Positions 15,989 through 25,562 are shown, counted from the first letter of the stretch. The stretch is DNA of 26,470 bases from JAQICB01 sp046482735 (GCA_046482735.1 JAWOEL010000144.1:1-26470); one strand, 5' to 3'. The notes: a model not told the origin generated them from the letters alone. Made by a program: numbers and translations.

Positions 15989-18160
15989 ATGAACACATCA
16001 AAAAAAGGAAAGTGCCCTGTTACGCATGGTGCAAATACAGAAGCAGAATCATCAGTTATGGATTGGTGGCCAAAAGCTCTTAATCTGGATATACTTCATC
16101 AACATGATACTAAAACCAGTCCGTATGCTACAGATTTCAATTATTCTGAGGAGTTTGCTAAACTTGATTTAGAAGCAATAAAAAGTGATTTGAAAAAACT
16201 AATGACCGATAGTCAGGATTGGTGGCCTGCTGATTGGGGACATTATGGAGGTCTGATGATTCGTATGGCTTGGCATAGTTCCGGTACGTACCGTATGGCA
16301 GATGGACGTGGTGGCAGCAATACCGGAAATCAACGTTTTGCTCCGCTTAACAGTTGGCCTGATAATGTGAATTTGGATAAAGCCCGACGATTGTTGTGGC
16401 CGATAAAGAAAAAATATGGTAATAAAATTTCATGGGCTGATTTATTTATCCTTGCCGGAAATATGGCGTATGAATCAATGGGATTCAAAACTTTTGGATT
16501 TGCCGGTGGACGTGAGGATATTTGGCATCCGGAAAAAGATATTTACTGGGGAGCTGAAAAAGATTGGCTCGGAAAATCCCGGTATTCAGATTCGAAAAAT
16601 GAGGAAACTCTTGAAAATCCTTTGGCTGCGGTTCAAATGGGATTGATTTATGTGAATCCCGAAGGTGTAGATGGTGTTCCCGACCCCTTAAAAACTGCCG
16701 AAGCTGTGCGGGTCACATTTAAACGAATGGCGATGAACGATGAGGAAACGGTTGCATTAACAGCCGGTGGTCATACGGTCGGAAAAACTCACGGAAACGG
16801 TGATGCTTCAAAACTTGGTCCCGAACCTGAGGCTGCTGATGTAGAAGAACAAGGTTTTGGGTGGAAAAATACTCAGGGAAAAGGAAATGCCGAAGATACC
16901 GTATCCAGTGGTCTGGAAGGAGCGTGGACAACACATCCGGATAAGTGGAATGAAACGTATTTTCATTTGCTCCTGAATTATGACTGGGAGCTGAAAAAAA
17001 GTCCGGCAGGAGCGTGGCAATGGGAACCGGTACATATTAAGGAGGAGGATAAACCTTTTGATGCTCATATATCGGGTAAAAAGAGAAACCCTATGATGAC
17101 GGATGCTGACATGGCCTTGAAAATGGATCCTGAATATCGAAAAATATCTGAGCGTTTTTATAAAGACCCTACTTATTTTGCAGAAGTTTTCGCACGGGCA
17201 TGGTTTAAATTAACGCATCGTGATTTAGGTCCTAAAAGTAGATATCTTGGTCCTGATGTTCCAAAAGAAGATTTAATATGGCAAGACCCGATTCCGGCTG
17301 GTAATTATTCGTTGTCTGAATCTGAAATTGAAGATATTAAAACCCAACTTTTACAATCCGGATTAAGTTCTGTGGAACTTATAAATACGGCGTGGGATAG
17401 TGCACGAACATTCAGAGGTTCGGATTTTAGAGGTGGTGCAAATGGTGCCAGAATTCGTCTCGCTCCTCAGAAAGACTGGGAGGGAAATGAACCGGAACGA
17501 TTAGCTCGCGTACTCAATAAACTTACAGAAATACAGAGTAGTTTACGTTCGGAGATAAGTATTTCTGATTTGATAGTATTGGGTGGAACTGCTGCTGTAG
17601 AGAAAGCGGCTCAAGATGCGGGTGTAACTATTACCGTTCCTTTTGTGCCGGGTAGAGGTGATGCTACTGTGGAAATGACTGATGAAGAATCTTTTGATGT
17701 TCTTGAACCTCTCCATGATGGGTATCGTAATTGGCAGAAAAAAAATTATGTGGTGAAACCCGAAGAAATGTTGCTCGATAGAACGCAACTAATGGGACTT
17801 ACCGCACCGGAAATGACGGTGTTGATTGGTGGTATGCGTGTGTTGGGAACCAACTTCGGAGGAACAAAACATGGCGTGTTTACCGATAAAGTTGGTGTTT
17901 TAAGCAACGACTTTTTTGTGAACCTGACGGATATGGGTAATGATTGGAAACCTGTGGAGGAAAATTTGTATGAGATTGTAGATCGAAAAAGCGGAAATAC
18001 AAAATGGACAGCTACCAGAGCAGATTTGGTCTTCGGTTCAAATTCAGTGTTACGTTCATATTCAGAGTTTTATGCACAAGATGATAATAAAGAACAATGT
18101 GTACGTGATTTTGTACATGCGTGGGTGAAAGTTATGAATGCAGATCGTTTTGATGTCTGA
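15989..18160 (+). CDS. katG: Catalase-peroxidase
   Basis: KatG is a heme enzyme that destroys H2O2 by catalase and peroxidase activity. The 723 residues equal the normal two-domain length (active N-terminal and degenerate C-terminal peroxidase domains). Distal-pocket residues R92, W95 and H96 lie in RMAWHSSGTYR, the proximal heme ligand is H262 (GGHTVGKTH), and the covalent Met-Tyr-Trp adduct typical of the family is complete: W95, Y221 and M247, with the spacing of the Mycobacterium enzyme. No export signal is seen, so it is cytosolic. It lies alone between the inverted repeat at 15922 and a strong terminator at 18187. Note the TGA stop, showing UGA is a stop in this genome. Confidence 0.98.
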   Translation: MNTSKKGKCPVTHGANTEAESSVMDWWPKALNLDILHQHDTKTSPYATDFNYSEEFAKLDLEAIKSDLKKLMTDSQDWWPADWGHYGGLMIRMAWHSSGTYRMADGRGGSNTGNQRFAPLNSWPDNVNLDKARRLLWPIKKKYGNKISWADLFILAGNMAYESMGFKTFGFAGGREDIWHPEKDIYWGAEKDWLGKSRYSDSKNEETLENPLAAVQMGLIYVNPEGVDGVPDPLKTAEAVRVTFKRMAMNDEETVALTAGGHTVGKTHGNGDASKLGPEPEAADVEEQGFGWKNTQGKGNAEDTVSSGLEGAWTTHPDKWNETYFHLLLNYDWELKKSPAGAWQWEPVHIKEEDKPFDAHISGKKRNPMMTDADMALKMDPEYRKISERFYKDPTYFAEVFARAWFKLTHRDLGPKSRYLGPDVPKEDLIWQDPIPAGNYSLSESEIEDIKTQLLQSGLSSVELINTAWDSARTFRGSDFRGGANGARIRLAPQKDWEGNEPERLARVLNKLTEIQSSLRSEISISDLIVLGGTAAVEKAAQDAGVTITVPFVPGRGDATVEMTDEESFDVLEPLHDGYRNWQKKNYVVKPEEMLLDRTQLMGLTAPEMTVLIGGMRVLGTNFGGTKHGVFTDKVGVLSNDFFVNLTDMGNDWKPVEENLYEIVDRKSGNTKWTATRADLVFGSNSVLRSYSEFYAQDDNKEQCVRDFVHAWVKVMNADRFDV

Positions 18161-18186
18161 TTTGTTTGTTTTGTGATATTATTATG

Positions 18187-18227
18187 ACCGGAGATTTTGT
18201 GTTTTTTTTAAAATCTCCGGTTTTTTT
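18187..18227 (+). terminator. Intrinsic terminator of katG
   Basis: Perfect 12-bp arms ACCGGAGATTTT (18187-18198) and AAAATCTCCGGT (18210-18221), followed by T's to 18227, lie 26 bases after the katG stop. Confidence 0.92.
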
Positions 18228-18591
18228 GTGATGTATGATGGTGTTTATGTATAGAGTTTGCTACTTGTAAGAAATATTGAACAAAACATGTTTGGTTTCT
18301 GAAAATTATTCTAAACTCGAATATGCCTGTATTTTGATTTATATAATTGTTTGTTATTCAAATAATAATATCTATGTCTAGGTTACAAATATGTATGTGC
18401 TGTTTTTATAAGTAGCAGCACAATACCTGAATATTATATTAATAAGAGGTGATTTTATGTGCTACATATCCTCTTTCGTGCAGAAAATGTAAGAAAACAG
18501 ATGTTATACTGTCTATATGTATATAATTTGAGAGTTGAAAGGTATATAATGGGTGAAATTTAAAGTTTTACTAAATGTCTATAAAAATATA

Positions 18592-18619
18592 TTTGATTAT
18601 TTAAAATATATTATTTTTG
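18592..18619 (+). promoter_or_regulatory. Candidate promoter of the acyl-activating fusion gene
   Basis: TATTTTTG (18612-18619) is an exact match to the Bacteroidota -7 element TAnnTTTG, with TTTG at 18592-18595 as a possible -33 element. The 16-base gap is a little short (17-23 is usual). The expected start is about 12-15 bases before the ATG at 18639. Confidence 0.45.
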
Positions 18620-18638
18620 CACGATTAAAATTAAAAGA

Positions 18639-21113
18639 ATGAAATTACAATCGAGTAGTAAAGTTGCTTTGCGTGTAGGGGGAAAGAGTGTAACGTATAG
18701 TGATTTAATTCATAACACGTATAATTTTTCAGAATATTTACAAGCAAAAGAGGGGAGAGCACTTATTTTTAGCGAAAATCGAGAAGAGTGGATATATGCT
18801 TTTTTGGGTATTTGGAAAGCAGGTCTTATACCTGTTCCCGTTGATTTTTTATCGGTAGCTGAAGATGTACAATACATAATAAACGACAGTACGCCTTCAG
18901 TCATTTTTTGTTCTTCTTCGCGTAAACATATAGTTGAAAAAGCTTTATTATCTTGTGAATGTTCACCAGAAATTATTATTCTTGATAATGAAGCTCCTCA
19001 ATCAGAAAACATTTCAGAAGAATTAGAATTTGGTACACATTCAGAATCTACTGCAGTTATAATATACACGAGTGGAACAACCGGAAGTGCAAAAGGTGTA
19101 ATGTTATCATTTAAAAATCTGCAAGCTAATGTTGATTCCGTTTGTGAAGATATACAAATTTATACACCTTCCGACAGAGTGTTAATGTTGCTGCCTGTAC
19201 ATCACATTCTTCCTTTACTTGGAACAATGATTATTCCTTTGTCTGTTGGAAGTATGATAGCAATATCTCCATCTATGGCATCAGAAGATATTATTAAAAC
19301 ACTTAATGATAATAATATAACTATAGTAATTGGTGTACCTCGTTTATATGCTGCTATTCATAAGGGAATTATGGATAAAATAGCACAGAGTACTATAGCT
19401 AAATTTTTATTTGCTCTGGCACAAAGAGTAGATAAGTTAAGCTTTTCGCGAAAAGTATTTGCATCGGTACAAAAAAAATTCGGTGGAAATATTCGATATA
19501 TGGTTTCGGGTGGTGCAGCAATTGATTCTACAGTATCAAAAGATTACCGAACATTGGGATTTGAAATTCTCGATGGATATGGGCTTACCGAAGCTGCACC
19601 AATGATTTCGTTTACACATCCGGGTAAAGTAAAAATTGGTTCTCCGGGCTTTCTTTTATCTTGTGTGCAAGCAGAAATACGTGATGGTGAAATTGTTGTA
19701 AGCGGACCGAATATTATGCAAGGATATTATGGCAAGCCCAAAGAAACAGCTGATGTTTTGAAAGATGGCTGGCTTTATACCGGCGATTTAGGATATATTG
19801 ATGATGAAGGATATATTAATATAACGGGACGAAAAAAAGAGATTATAATTCTATCGAACGGAAAAAATATTAATCCAGGTGAATTAGAGGAAAAATTAGC
19901 TGCCATATCTCCTGTTATCCAAGAAGTTGCTGTTTTTCAGGATGGTGATAAAATTCGTGCAGTAGTTGTGCCAAATATGCAATTGGTTCAGCAATTGCAT
20001 ATTACGAATCTAGAGCATTATTTTACCTGGGATATTTTACAACAATATAATCAATCAGTTGCTTCGTATAAGATGATTATGCAAATTTCTGTGTCAGAAA
20101 CAGAGTTGCCTCGTACTCGTTTAGGAAAAATTAAACGATTCTTGTTACCTGCAATTGTCAATGATAAACAAGTTCATGTAGAATCAGATGACGAAATTGA
20201 ACTTAACGAATATAAAATTCTAAAACACTATTTAGAAGAAGAAAAAAAGATGTCTATTCTTCCAACAGATAATCTTATAATGAATATTGGATTGGATTCC
20301 CTTGACCGTGTTGGTTTACAGGTTTTTATCGAAACTTCTTTTGGTGTTTCACTGGAAATGGAACAGCTTAATCAGTTCGAAAATGTTTTGCAATTAAGTG
20401 AGTACATTCACGAACATAAAAAACATACTGTTTTTGAGAAAATAAATTGGTCCGATATTCTGAAGCAAAAAATTACAGTAACATTACCCTCAACTTGGAT
20501 TACAAGTAATATCGTGGTCAAAATGTCCCAACTTTTTTTTAAGATATTTTTTAGATACAAGAGTAGGGGGAAAATTAATATACCAAAAGAACCCTGTATA
20601 ATTGTAGCGAATCATCAAAGTTTTCTCGATGGTTTATTTGTTGCTTCAAATCTTAAATTTACTCAAATGAGTAAAACATTTTTTTATGCAAAAGAGAAGC
20701 ATATTCGTAATCCATTCGTGAAATTTATGGCAAACAGAAACAATATTATAATAATGGATTTGAATCATAATTTAAAAGAATCTATTCAGAAAATGGCTGA
20801 GGTATTGCGCCGAAAAAAAAATCTTATAATATTTCCAGAAGGAACACGTACTATAGACGGTCGATTAGGTGATTTTAAAAAAACATTCGCCATTTTGAGT
20901 CGTGAATTGAATGTTCCAATAGTTCCGGTATCTATCAAGGGTGCATATGAAGCTATGCCGCGTGGAAGATTTTTTCCACGTCCTTTCAGAAAAATTCGGG
21001 TAGAAGTTCTTTCACCGGTATATCCCGAAAATCATACCTACGATTCATTATCTGAAACAGTACGAAACCTTATAGAATATACATTAGAAACACGTATGTT
21101 ACATCAAAAATAA
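18639..21113 (+). CDS. Fused acyl-CoA/ACP synthetase - acyl carrier - PlsC acyltransferase
   Basis: This 824-residue protein has three domains. An AMP-binding acyl-activating domain (about 1-520) carries YTSGTTGSAKG at 143-153, GYGLTEAAP, YTGDLGYID and GRKKEIIILSNGKNINP split along 370-420. An acyl-carrier domain (about 525-590) has GLDSLDRV with phosphopantetheine-attachment Ser554. A PlsC/LPLAT acyltransferase domain (about 610-824) shows NHQSFLD (H659, D664) and FPEGTR at 732-737. The likely pathway is activation of a fatty acid, loading on the built-in carrier, and transfer to a lysophospholipid or glycerol-phosphate at the inner membrane. E. coli Aas joins acyltransferase and synthetase in the opposite order and lacks the carrier. 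All key motifs are intact. Monocistronic; convergent with the next gene. Confidence 0.92.
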   Translation: MKLQSSSKVALRVGGKSVTYSDLIHNTYNFSEYLQAKEGRALIFSENREEWIYAFLGIWKAGLIPVPVDFLSVAEDVQYIINDSTPSVIFCSSSRKHIVEKALLSCECSPEIIILDNEAPQSENISEELEFGTHSESTAVIIYTSGTTGSAKGVMLSFKNLQANVDSVCEDIQIYTPSDRVLMLLPVHHILPLLGTMIIPLSVGSMIAISPSMASEDIIKTLNDNNITIVIGVPRLYAAIHKGIMDKIAQSTIAKFLFALAQRVDKLSFSRKVFASVQKKFGGNIRYMVSGGAAIDSTVSKDYRTLGFEILDGYGLTEAAPMISFTHPGKVKIGSPGFLLSCVQAEIRDGEIVVSGPNIMQGYYGKPKETADVLKDGWLYTGDLGYIDDEGYINITGRKKEIIILSNGKNINPGELEEKLAAISPVIQEVAVFQDGDKIRAVVVPNMQLVQQLHITNLEHYFTWDILQQYNQSVASYKMIMQISVSETELPRTRLGKIKRFLLPAIVNDKQVHVESDDEIELNEYKILKHYLEEEKKMSILPTDNLIMNIGLDSLDRVGLQVFIETSFGVSLEMEQLNQFENVLQLSEYIHEHKKHTVFEKINWSDILKQKITVTLPSTWITSNIVVKMSQLFFKIFFRYKSRGKINIPKEPCIIVANHQSFLDGLFVASNLKFTQMSKTFFYAKEKHIRNPFVKFMANRNNIIIMDLNHNLKESIQKMAEVLRRKKNLIIFPEGTRTIDGRLGDFKKTFAILSRELNVPIVPVSIKGAYEAMPRGRFFPRPFRKIRVEVLSPVYPENHTYDSLSETVRNLIEYTLETRMLHQK

Positions 21114-21148
21114 TAGTAGTTGAGTATATTTTTATGTTTGATTATTTC

Positions 21149-21192
21149 AAAAAAAAAACAGGATTGTTGTTTTTACACGTACAATCCTGTTT
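21149..21192 (-). terminator. Intrinsic terminator of the barrel/TSP3 gene
   Basis: AAACAGGATTGT (21156-21167) and ACAATCCTGTTT (21181-21192) form a perfect 12-bp stem. On the minus strand it is followed by a run of about ten U, 37 bases after the stop at 21229. It lies between convergent genes and may weakly serve the plus strand too. Confidence 0.88.
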
Positions 21193-21228
21193 ACAGAAGT
21201 GCGGATATGAAATTGTATAATATAAAAC

Positions 21229-22641
21229 TTATTGAAGAAAGAAAAATTCAATAAGTTCGAATAAATCTTCTACAGACAATTGAGCGCCAATACCGGCATC
21301 ATCACCTTCATCAAAAAATGTATCAATTGCATGTAAAAGTTCTTCAATGTCAATGTACAAATTTCTGTCACTATCTATTGCACGGAATTTGTTTGGGATT
21401 TTTTTATAGAATTGTCTAAAAACAGTACCACCATTGAGTAAATCAGGATAGTATTTGTATATTTGATTATAATTAATCGTTTCGCCCTTTGTTATTTTGT
21501 GTATAATGTCTTGTTTGGAAAAACTTTTACCGGTTTTGTCAGTATAAAATTGATTTTTTTTGTTTTCCACATCAATATAATCAGGAATGTTATCATTGTC
21601 TGAATCAAGAGGACAGCCTTTTGTGTCAACTTCAATTCCCTCAGGTGTAAATGGGCATTCATCCAATAATTCCGGTATGCCATCATTATCCGCATCCCAA
21701 TATTCTGCATATACCTGTTCTGTATTTGTAGAATCGGGATATATGGTTGTTTGCATATTATTTATATTAAAAGAAACACTCATATGTGCATAAGAAAAGC
21801 CATCAGGCATACCGTTACTTTTTCGTTCCGGAAATGTTTCATAATTTTCTCCAGTCGTGTGAATGTTGTCTAATTTATCAGAAAATGAAATGTGGTATTG
21901 ATATGCAACATTGATTTGACAGGTAGGTGATAATTTAATTTGAGCACCTAGTTCAATTGGCATACTAATAATTAACGGAGACAATGTGCTGCTGTTGTCA
22001 ATATTTTCCCGAATATAAGATGTTTCGTATTCATAATCTCTAAAACGAATTTTAGAAGAATGAGCTGTAGTCGGATTTTGTGGAATATTTCGAAACGAAC
22101 CATCTGTCCATTTGTATAAATCTCCTGTACTGTTTTTGAGATCGCCCCAAGGTTCAGGAGATTGCATAATTTCTAATCCAATACTCATAAAAGGGGAAAC
22201 TACACGAGTATGGTAGGGGGCAAGATGTTTATTGTTGCCAAAATTGTAGTGCAAGTATGTGCTATAAGCAGAGATTTGAGATTGGAAATTACATATAAGA
22301 TTAGTATTTGGCACATGTTTATTGCCATATATTTTGCCACGTAAATAACGAAATCCAAGAGAATAAAATGGTGAAATTTGTTGTTCCAGTTCTATATGAA
22401 ACCCAGGCAATCCTTGTGTTATATCACGAGAAAAATCACTCGAAACATCACCGTGAAATGAGAAAATTCCCGAACCAACAGTTAATTTTGGAAATGTATA
22501 TTCTGGTAAAAACGCAGGTTCATATTCTTGTAAAATAACTGAACGCACAGGAGAATGTTGTTCAGTTTCTTTTTCAGGATTTTGTGAAAAAAGAGAAATA
22601 GAACAGGTATAAGATAATAATATGAGAATAATATGTCTCAT
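21229..22641 (-). CDS. Outer-membrane beta-barrel-like protein with thrombospondin-3 repeats and EF-hand-like C-terminus
   Basis: The 470-residue product has a signal peptide (residues 1-20, ending LFSQ), a region of alternating aromatic/polar strands to about 300 resembling an outer-membrane barrel (FHIELEQQISPFYSLGFRY, INVAYQYHISFSDK), then thrombospondin type 3 calcium-binding repeats (DADNDGIPELLDECP and DSDNDNIPDYIDV, near 317-360). The usual OmpA domain that follows TSP3 repeats is missing. In its place is a ~100-residue tail with IDSDRNLYIDIEELL (near 421-435), a calcium EF-hand/dockerin-like loop, ending in ELIEFFFLQ. It is probably an outer-membrane, calcium-binding protein. It starts 35 bases after the SPOR-like gene and should be co-transcribed with it. 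Confidence 0.75.
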   Translation of the reverse strand: MRHIILILLSYTCSISLFSQNPEKETEQHSPVRSVILQEYEPAFLPEYTFPKLTVGSGIFSFHGDVSSDFSRDITQGLPGFHIELEQQISPFYSLGFRYLRGKIYGNKHVPNTNLICNFQSQISAYSTYLHYNFGNNKHLAPYHTRVVSPFMSIGLEIMQSPEPWGDLKNSTGDLYKWTDGSFRNIPQNPTTAHSSKIRFRDYEYETSYIRENIDNSSTLSPLIISMPIELGAQIKLSPTCQINVAYQYHISFSDKLDNIHTTGENYETFPERKSNGMPDGFSYAHMSVSFNINNMQTTIYPDSTNTEQVYAEYWDADNDGIPELLDECPFTPEGIEVDTKGCPLDSDNDNIPDYIDVENKKNQFYTDKTGKSFSKQDIIHKITKGETINYNQIYKYYPDLLNGGTVFRQFYKKIPNKFRAIDSDRNLYIDIEELLHAIDTFFDEGDDAGIGAQLSVEDLFELIEFFFLQ

Positions 22642-22676
22642 TGGAAATGTAATTTACAAAATGTAGTGTAATACAA

Positions 22677-25532
22677 TTATTTATACCATTGTTGATCTGT
22701 TAACATAAGAGCTTCCTGGACCGTTATTCGTTGCTCATCATTATAAGCAACAACAAATGCATCTTTAATTGGTGTGTCGTTCCATATAGAATTTCGGTAA
22801 TTACGAGCATGTAAATATGTTGTGAGATGCTCAATTGAATATTTATACCATCCGGCTATACGTTCTACAACAACATTGTCTTGTATTTGATATTTTTGAA
22901 AGTACGAACGAACATTAACAAGTTTACTGCTGGCAGATATTTGTACACGGTAGTAAACACCCTTGAGTCCATTTTGTTTTTGAATACGACTAATTTCTGT
23001 TTCCTGTTGAGATGTATTGTTTTTGTTATGTAACCGAGATGATGATGTCTCATAATCATTATCATTGTAGGTTATACCCTCATCAGATAAGTCTGTATCT
23101 GTATTAATATGAGTATCTGTCATATTTTTTGTCTCGTTTTGTGAAGAAGCGGCATCTGTCGTAACCTCTTTTTGAGACATACGCGGACTATTATTATTCG
23201 TAGGTGCTGCATCAGGAATTGTTTGAGGAGTTGGAATAGTTGCCTTTTTAGATCGAGAATACGGACTTATTTTTTCAGAAGAAGGATTTTCAATATTAGA
23301 TTCAATAGGAGCAGGTATATCTAGATTGCTTTGAAAAGCAAGTTCAGATTCAGTTAAATTCACATCTTTGGGCTGTATAACGGTTTCTTTGGTAACTACA
23401 GGATTATTAGTCGGTTCAGATTTTTGTGTCTGAACAGATTCATTTTTTTCTGTAACTGTAGCATCAATATTTTTATTTTCATCTGTAACAGGTTCGGTGT
23501 GTGCAAGCTGTTCGCGTTCACGACTTGTTTCATGAGGCGTATATGCACGATCTTCAGTATTTTGTGAAGGTTTTACACTGATGTTCTCCTCTTGATTTTG
23601 TTTTGTATCAGTATTTTCAGATGGTATGTTTGTATTAGTGTCATTTTCCAGAGACGATTGTGTATGTGAATACTCGTTTGTTTGAGTTTCGGTCTCTCTG
23701 GTTGCAGCAGAAGTTGTTGGTTCAGTATTTAAAACCTGTTTGTCTTCCATATCTTTATTATAGGACGGATTTGTTTCTTTACTTACCATATCAGTATCTG
23801 CTGTATCAGTAGAAATATTAGAATTTTGATCAGTTTCAGCAAAATAAATACTTGGTTCCGGAATAGCATTTAAATTAATAGGAACCGGAGATGTACGTGT
23901 TGGAACGTTTTGTACAGTTGATTTTTCAATATTTTGTGAAACTGGTTCTGTATTCTGATTTGATTCATTTTGTAATTCAGTGGCATTCGTTTCTGTATTT
24001 TCGCTAACAGTATTTTCGCTAACAGTGTTTTCAGTAACAGTATTTTCACCAGTATTTTTATTAATAGAATTACTTTTATCATTATTTGAAGCAGTACTAT
24101 TTGCAGTACTATTTTCTGTATTGTATTGTTGTTGTATTGTATTAGGTTTAGTATTATCCCCAGATTCTGTTATTTTTGAAGGATTCTCAGGTTTACTGGC
24201 AGTTTCGGTTGGAATTGTTTCACTTGAATTTATTGTATTTGTATTATTAGATTTTTGTGATGTAGTAGGGTCATAAAATTCAACAGGACTATTTTCTGTT
24301 AAATCGCTTGGTTGAGATTCAATATTGGTATTGGTGAAAAATGAAACTTGTTGAGAGTTGTATTTTTTTTGTTCCAATACAGTTTCCAAATCGTCAGCAT
24401 GAATAGCATTATCTTGTTCTATTTCAATGTTTTGTTGAGTTGGCTGTGTCGCAATATCCGGTTGTTTATTATTGTTATGTGTCGCAATAGACGGAGCAGA
24501 AGATTTTTGAGTTTGAGATTGAATAGTAGTAGGATCGATATTTTTATTATCATTGGTAGTTCCTTTTTGTGGAGTATAGGATATACGCTGCTCATCAAAC
24601 TCAATATTTTGATGAGTATCATATTTTGAATCAAGTTGAGGCGTAAAATCGTTATTTGTGCCCGAACTTTCACTAATAGCGTTAAAATCTTTTTCGAGAA
24701 TAACAATACTATGAGTCTTGTTGTCGTCTAAATAAGAAAAAGCACCGGTAATATATAAATCATTTATAGAATACCCCCTGTTAGGAATAACTTTATAGGC
24801 AACAGTAAAAATATCTTTTTCCGGAGCATCTATCCACATATATCGAGCAACGTTGTTTTGTGTAGAGAATGCAGCATTTTCTTTTTCCAGAGCATAAAAA
24901 GAATAACCTTCAGGTAATAATTCTTCAATTTTGCACATGGTTTGCAAATGCTTTTTATTAATACGTATTGAAATAATAGCTTCATTATTTTCAATAGCAA
25001 CACTTCGATACGCAGAAATATCTTCGGGTTGAATTTTTTGTGTACGGTTTTTCATCTGTGCTTTATATTTTCGCAAAGCCAGAGGATCATTAATAACAGA
25101 TATGTTTTGAGGTATTAGTTCTGAAAACCGACGTTCATTATCCATTATGTAGCCAAAGTTTGCCGCTACAGTCAAATCACCTTCGTAAGATTCCGGAACA
25201 TATATAGTATATGTAAATGAAAAAGATTGAGAATATGGAAGATTTACCCATAATAATTTTACCGTATTATTTTCAAATTCAAAGTTTTGAGCATCACAAG
25301 TTGCAGTAAACCCCTCAGGCAATGAATGAGTATATCGACCGAATCCTGATAAATTCCCCTTTTCTATAGTTACCGTCATTGTAAAATGAGTACCGGCTAT
25401 TACTTCTTGAGGGTAATCAGCATGAATATTTACTACGTTTGAATTACTCGAATTTAAAAATATTACAAAAGGAATAAACGGTAATACAAACAAAAGCAAA
25501 CGTTTTGCATTTTTTTTCTTAATTGAGTCCAT
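22677..25532 (-). CDS. Large envelope protein: N-terminal anchor, two related beta domains, long disordered linker, SPOR-like C-terminus
   Basis: The 951-residue product has a basic N-terminus and a hydrophobic signal/anchor at about 11-26, two related ~110-residue beta domains (about 34-145 and 175-285; shared pattern LPEG[FY]...F..[NQ]NxV.....W), a ~560-residue linker extremely rich in T, N, E, S and Q, and a C-terminal SPOR-like domain (about 856-951, YYRVQISASSKLVNVRSYF, GWYKYSIEHL, DAFVVAYND). SPOR domains bind denuded peptidoglycan at division sites; the Bacteroidota variants are less studied. I choose the ATG at 25532; extending to 25586 would need a TTG start and would swallow the promoter at 25563-25593. 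First gene of a two-gene unit. Confidence 0.8.
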   Translation of the reverse strand: MDSIKKKNAKRLLLFVLPFIPFVIFLNSSNSNVVNIHADYPQEVIAGTHFTMTVTIEKGNLSGFGRYTHSLPEGFTATCDAQNFEFENNTVKLLWVNLPYSQSFSFTYTIYVPESYEGDLTVAANFGYIMDNERRFSELIPQNISVINDPLALRKYKAQMKNRTQKIQPEDISAYRSVAIENNEAIISIRINKKHLQTMCKIEELLPEGYSFYALEKENAAFSTQNNVARYMWIDAPEKDIFTVAYKVIPNRGYSINDLYITGAFSYLDDNKTHSIVILEKDFNAISESSGTNNDFTPQLDSKYDTHQNIEFDEQRISYTPQKGTTNDNKNIDPTTIQSQTQKSSAPSIATHNNNKQPDIATQPTQQNIEIEQDNAIHADDLETVLEQKKYNSQQVSFFTNTNIESQPSDLTENSPVEFYDPTTSQKSNNTNTINSSETIPTETASKPENPSKITESGDNTKPNTIQQQYNTENSTANSTASNNDKSNSINKNTGENTVTENTVSENTVSENTETNATELQNESNQNTEPVSQNIEKSTVQNVPTRTSPVPINLNAIPEPSIYFAETDQNSNISTDTADTDMVSKETNPSYNKDMEDKQVLNTEPTTSAATRETETQTNEYSHTQSSLENDTNTNIPSENTDTKQNQEENISVKPSQNTEDRAYTPHETSREREQLAHTEPVTDENKNIDATVTEKNESVQTQKSEPTNNPVVTKETVIQPKDVNLTESELAFQSNLDIPAPIESNIENPSSEKISPYSRSKKATIPTPQTIPDAAPTNNNSPRMSQKEVTTDAASSQNETKNMTDTHINTDTDLSDEGITYNDNDYETSSSRLHNKNNTSQQETEISRIQKQNGLKGVYYRVQISASSKLVNVRSYFQKYQIQDNVVVERIAGWYKYSIEHLTTYLHARNYRNSIWNDTPIKDAFVVAYNDEQRITVQEALMLTDQQWYK
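23985..24055 (-). repeat. 15-bp minisatellite inside the linker coding region
   Basis: About four tandem copies of a 15-bp unit (plus-strand form GTATTTTCGCTAACA and close variants) encode repeated ENTVS/ENTVT pentapeptides in frame. Copies differ by a few bases. Such in-frame repeats can change length by slippage without a frameshift. Confidence 0.75.
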
Positions 25533-25562
25533 AACACTTACTATTCTAATATATCGATGCAA

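Larger units (their letters stand above)
18161..18638. other. 478-bp intergenic region with two hairpins and a candidate promoter
   Basis: Besides the katG terminator it holds a TGTGCTG/CAGCACA stem-loop (18396-18402 with 18416-18422) and a longer structure in which AAGAGG (18444-18449) pairs with CCTCTT (18470-18475) around an inner TATGT/ACATA hairpin (18456-18468). The rest is AT-rich with no supportable reading frame. A small RNA is possible but unproven. Confidence 0.6.

Noticed and set aside
23980..24276. 98-residue hydrophobic plus-strand frame with VFSLT repeats
   Set aside because: It is the antisense of the minisatellite and linker; the repeats are explained by the coding strand.
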